64,000 nt of DNA from an uncultured Acetatifactor sp. (GTDB lineage Bacteria > Bacillota > Clostridia > Lachnospirales > Lachnospiraceae). The notes under the pieces are model-generated. The model saw only the letters and a list, made by a program, of their open reading frames with translations. It was not told the origin of the DNA and did not search any database. Below, piece by piece: positions 63,717-64,000 of the stretch. The stretch is taken from positions 126,574-190,573 of the forward strand of contig CAJTZD010000002.1 of NCBI GenBank assembly GCA_910584235.1. Reading direction: 5' to 3'. A program made the translations under genes and the position numbers. Within the stretch, counting starts at the first letter, position 1, and each line of letters starts with the position of its first letter.

Positions 63717-64000
63717 CCCAGGCAGGCCGGGCGGCCTGATAAGGAAAATCACTTGGAAAGCGGAGAAATAAGAGGTAATATGCTTACACGGCGGTTTGCG
63801 TTTGTGCCGCCTTGCGGGGCATCCGCCCCTTTTGGTGGGGATATTGAGGGTGATAGAGGGGATATTAAAGATAAAAAATCTCAATCCAGTTACGCTGTCA
63901 AATCGTCTATTCACGCTATCGGAGTTAAAAATCTTCTTATTTTTTCGATACACGAAGTAAAGCATTTTTAGGGATAAATGCTGAAAGAAGGAGGTGGAGG
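63717..64000. other. Leader of an unseen downstream gene, likely in an integrative element
   Basis: I see no gene here. It contains CGGCGGTTTGCGTTTGTGCC and a GGGGCATCCGCCCC inverted repeat, then an AT-rich segment ending in AAGGAGGTGGAGG at the window edge, a ribosome site for a gene beyond the edge. I recall similar leaders in front of mobilisation genes of Tn1549-like elements, but I cannot verify this. Confidence 0.5.

Overview
The window reads as a chromosomal segment of an anaerobic, Gram-positive Firmicute, most likely a gut Lachnospiraceae (Clostridia) of roughly even GC content. The pointers are a T-box leader in front of leuS, SpoIID, VanZ and sortase/BspA-type surface proteins, a class of EF-G-like GTPase common in Clostridia, pyruvate phosphate dikinase plus ATP-dependent PEP carboxykinase, a Re-type citrate synthase candidate, and strong GGAGG ribosome sites. 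No tRNA, rRNA or CRISPR array was found. The species cannot be named from the sequence alone.

Layout. 0-7 kb: thrC (cut by the left edge), a LysM protein, deoC, an M24 Xaa-Pro aminopeptidase and pckA. 7.0-7.4 kb: a 6S-like RNA behind a tandemly repeated promoter segment. 7.4-16.3 kb: SpoIID-like and YihY-like envelope proteins, a hemerythrin/CheX-like/receiver fusion, an M18 aminopeptidase, queA, PilZ and VanZ proteins, then tyrA on the minus strand. 16.4-21.8 kb: an EF-G-like GTPase, a dead IS200/IS605 fragment, a leucine T-box and leuS. 21.9-23.2 kb: three small minus-strand genes, one a Cys/Gly/Asn-rich protein. 23.3-33.4 kb: a surface-protein locus with a class B sortase, an Rpn-type nuclease, the internally deleted remnant of a second sortase, and two large BspA-type leucine-rich-repeat proteins.

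33.6-36.6 kb is an AT-rich three-gene island (DUF262 protein, DUF3696-like ATPase, unknown protein) that looks like a defence system. It is followed by a MATE exporter and a YedK/HMCES protein. 38.7-42.2 kb carries a probable Re-citrate synthase, an FCD-type GntR regulator and NADP-isocitrate dehydrogenase, with a perfect 12-bp palindrome overlapping the first promoter; this is a route to 2-oxoglutarate and glutamate. 42-58.7 kb is mostly housekeeping: a subtilase, a zinc-type ArsR regulator, pheA, a DUF815 ATPase, a ppx-ppk1-maf-HAD operon, a PHP phosphoesterase, an ABC-F ATPase and ppdK.

58.7-60.6 kb is the strangest stretch. An AT-rich orphan gene with a DUF4145/HEPN-like look is flanked on both sides by arrays of degenerate, roughly 20-bp repeat units in both orientations. 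From about 60.7 kb to the end the sequence looks like imported DNA: a gene fragment, a YtrA-type GntR regulator with a consensus promoter, an ABC exporter, small membrane proteins, a terminator and a leader ending in a ribosome site for a gene beyond the edge. This may be the start of an integrative element.

The best candidates for something undescribed are the repeat-flanked orphan gene (58.7-60.6 kb), the three-gene DUF262/ATPase island (33.6-36.6 kb), and the promoter-triplicating 36-bp repeat in front of the 6S-like RNA (7.0-7.1 kb).
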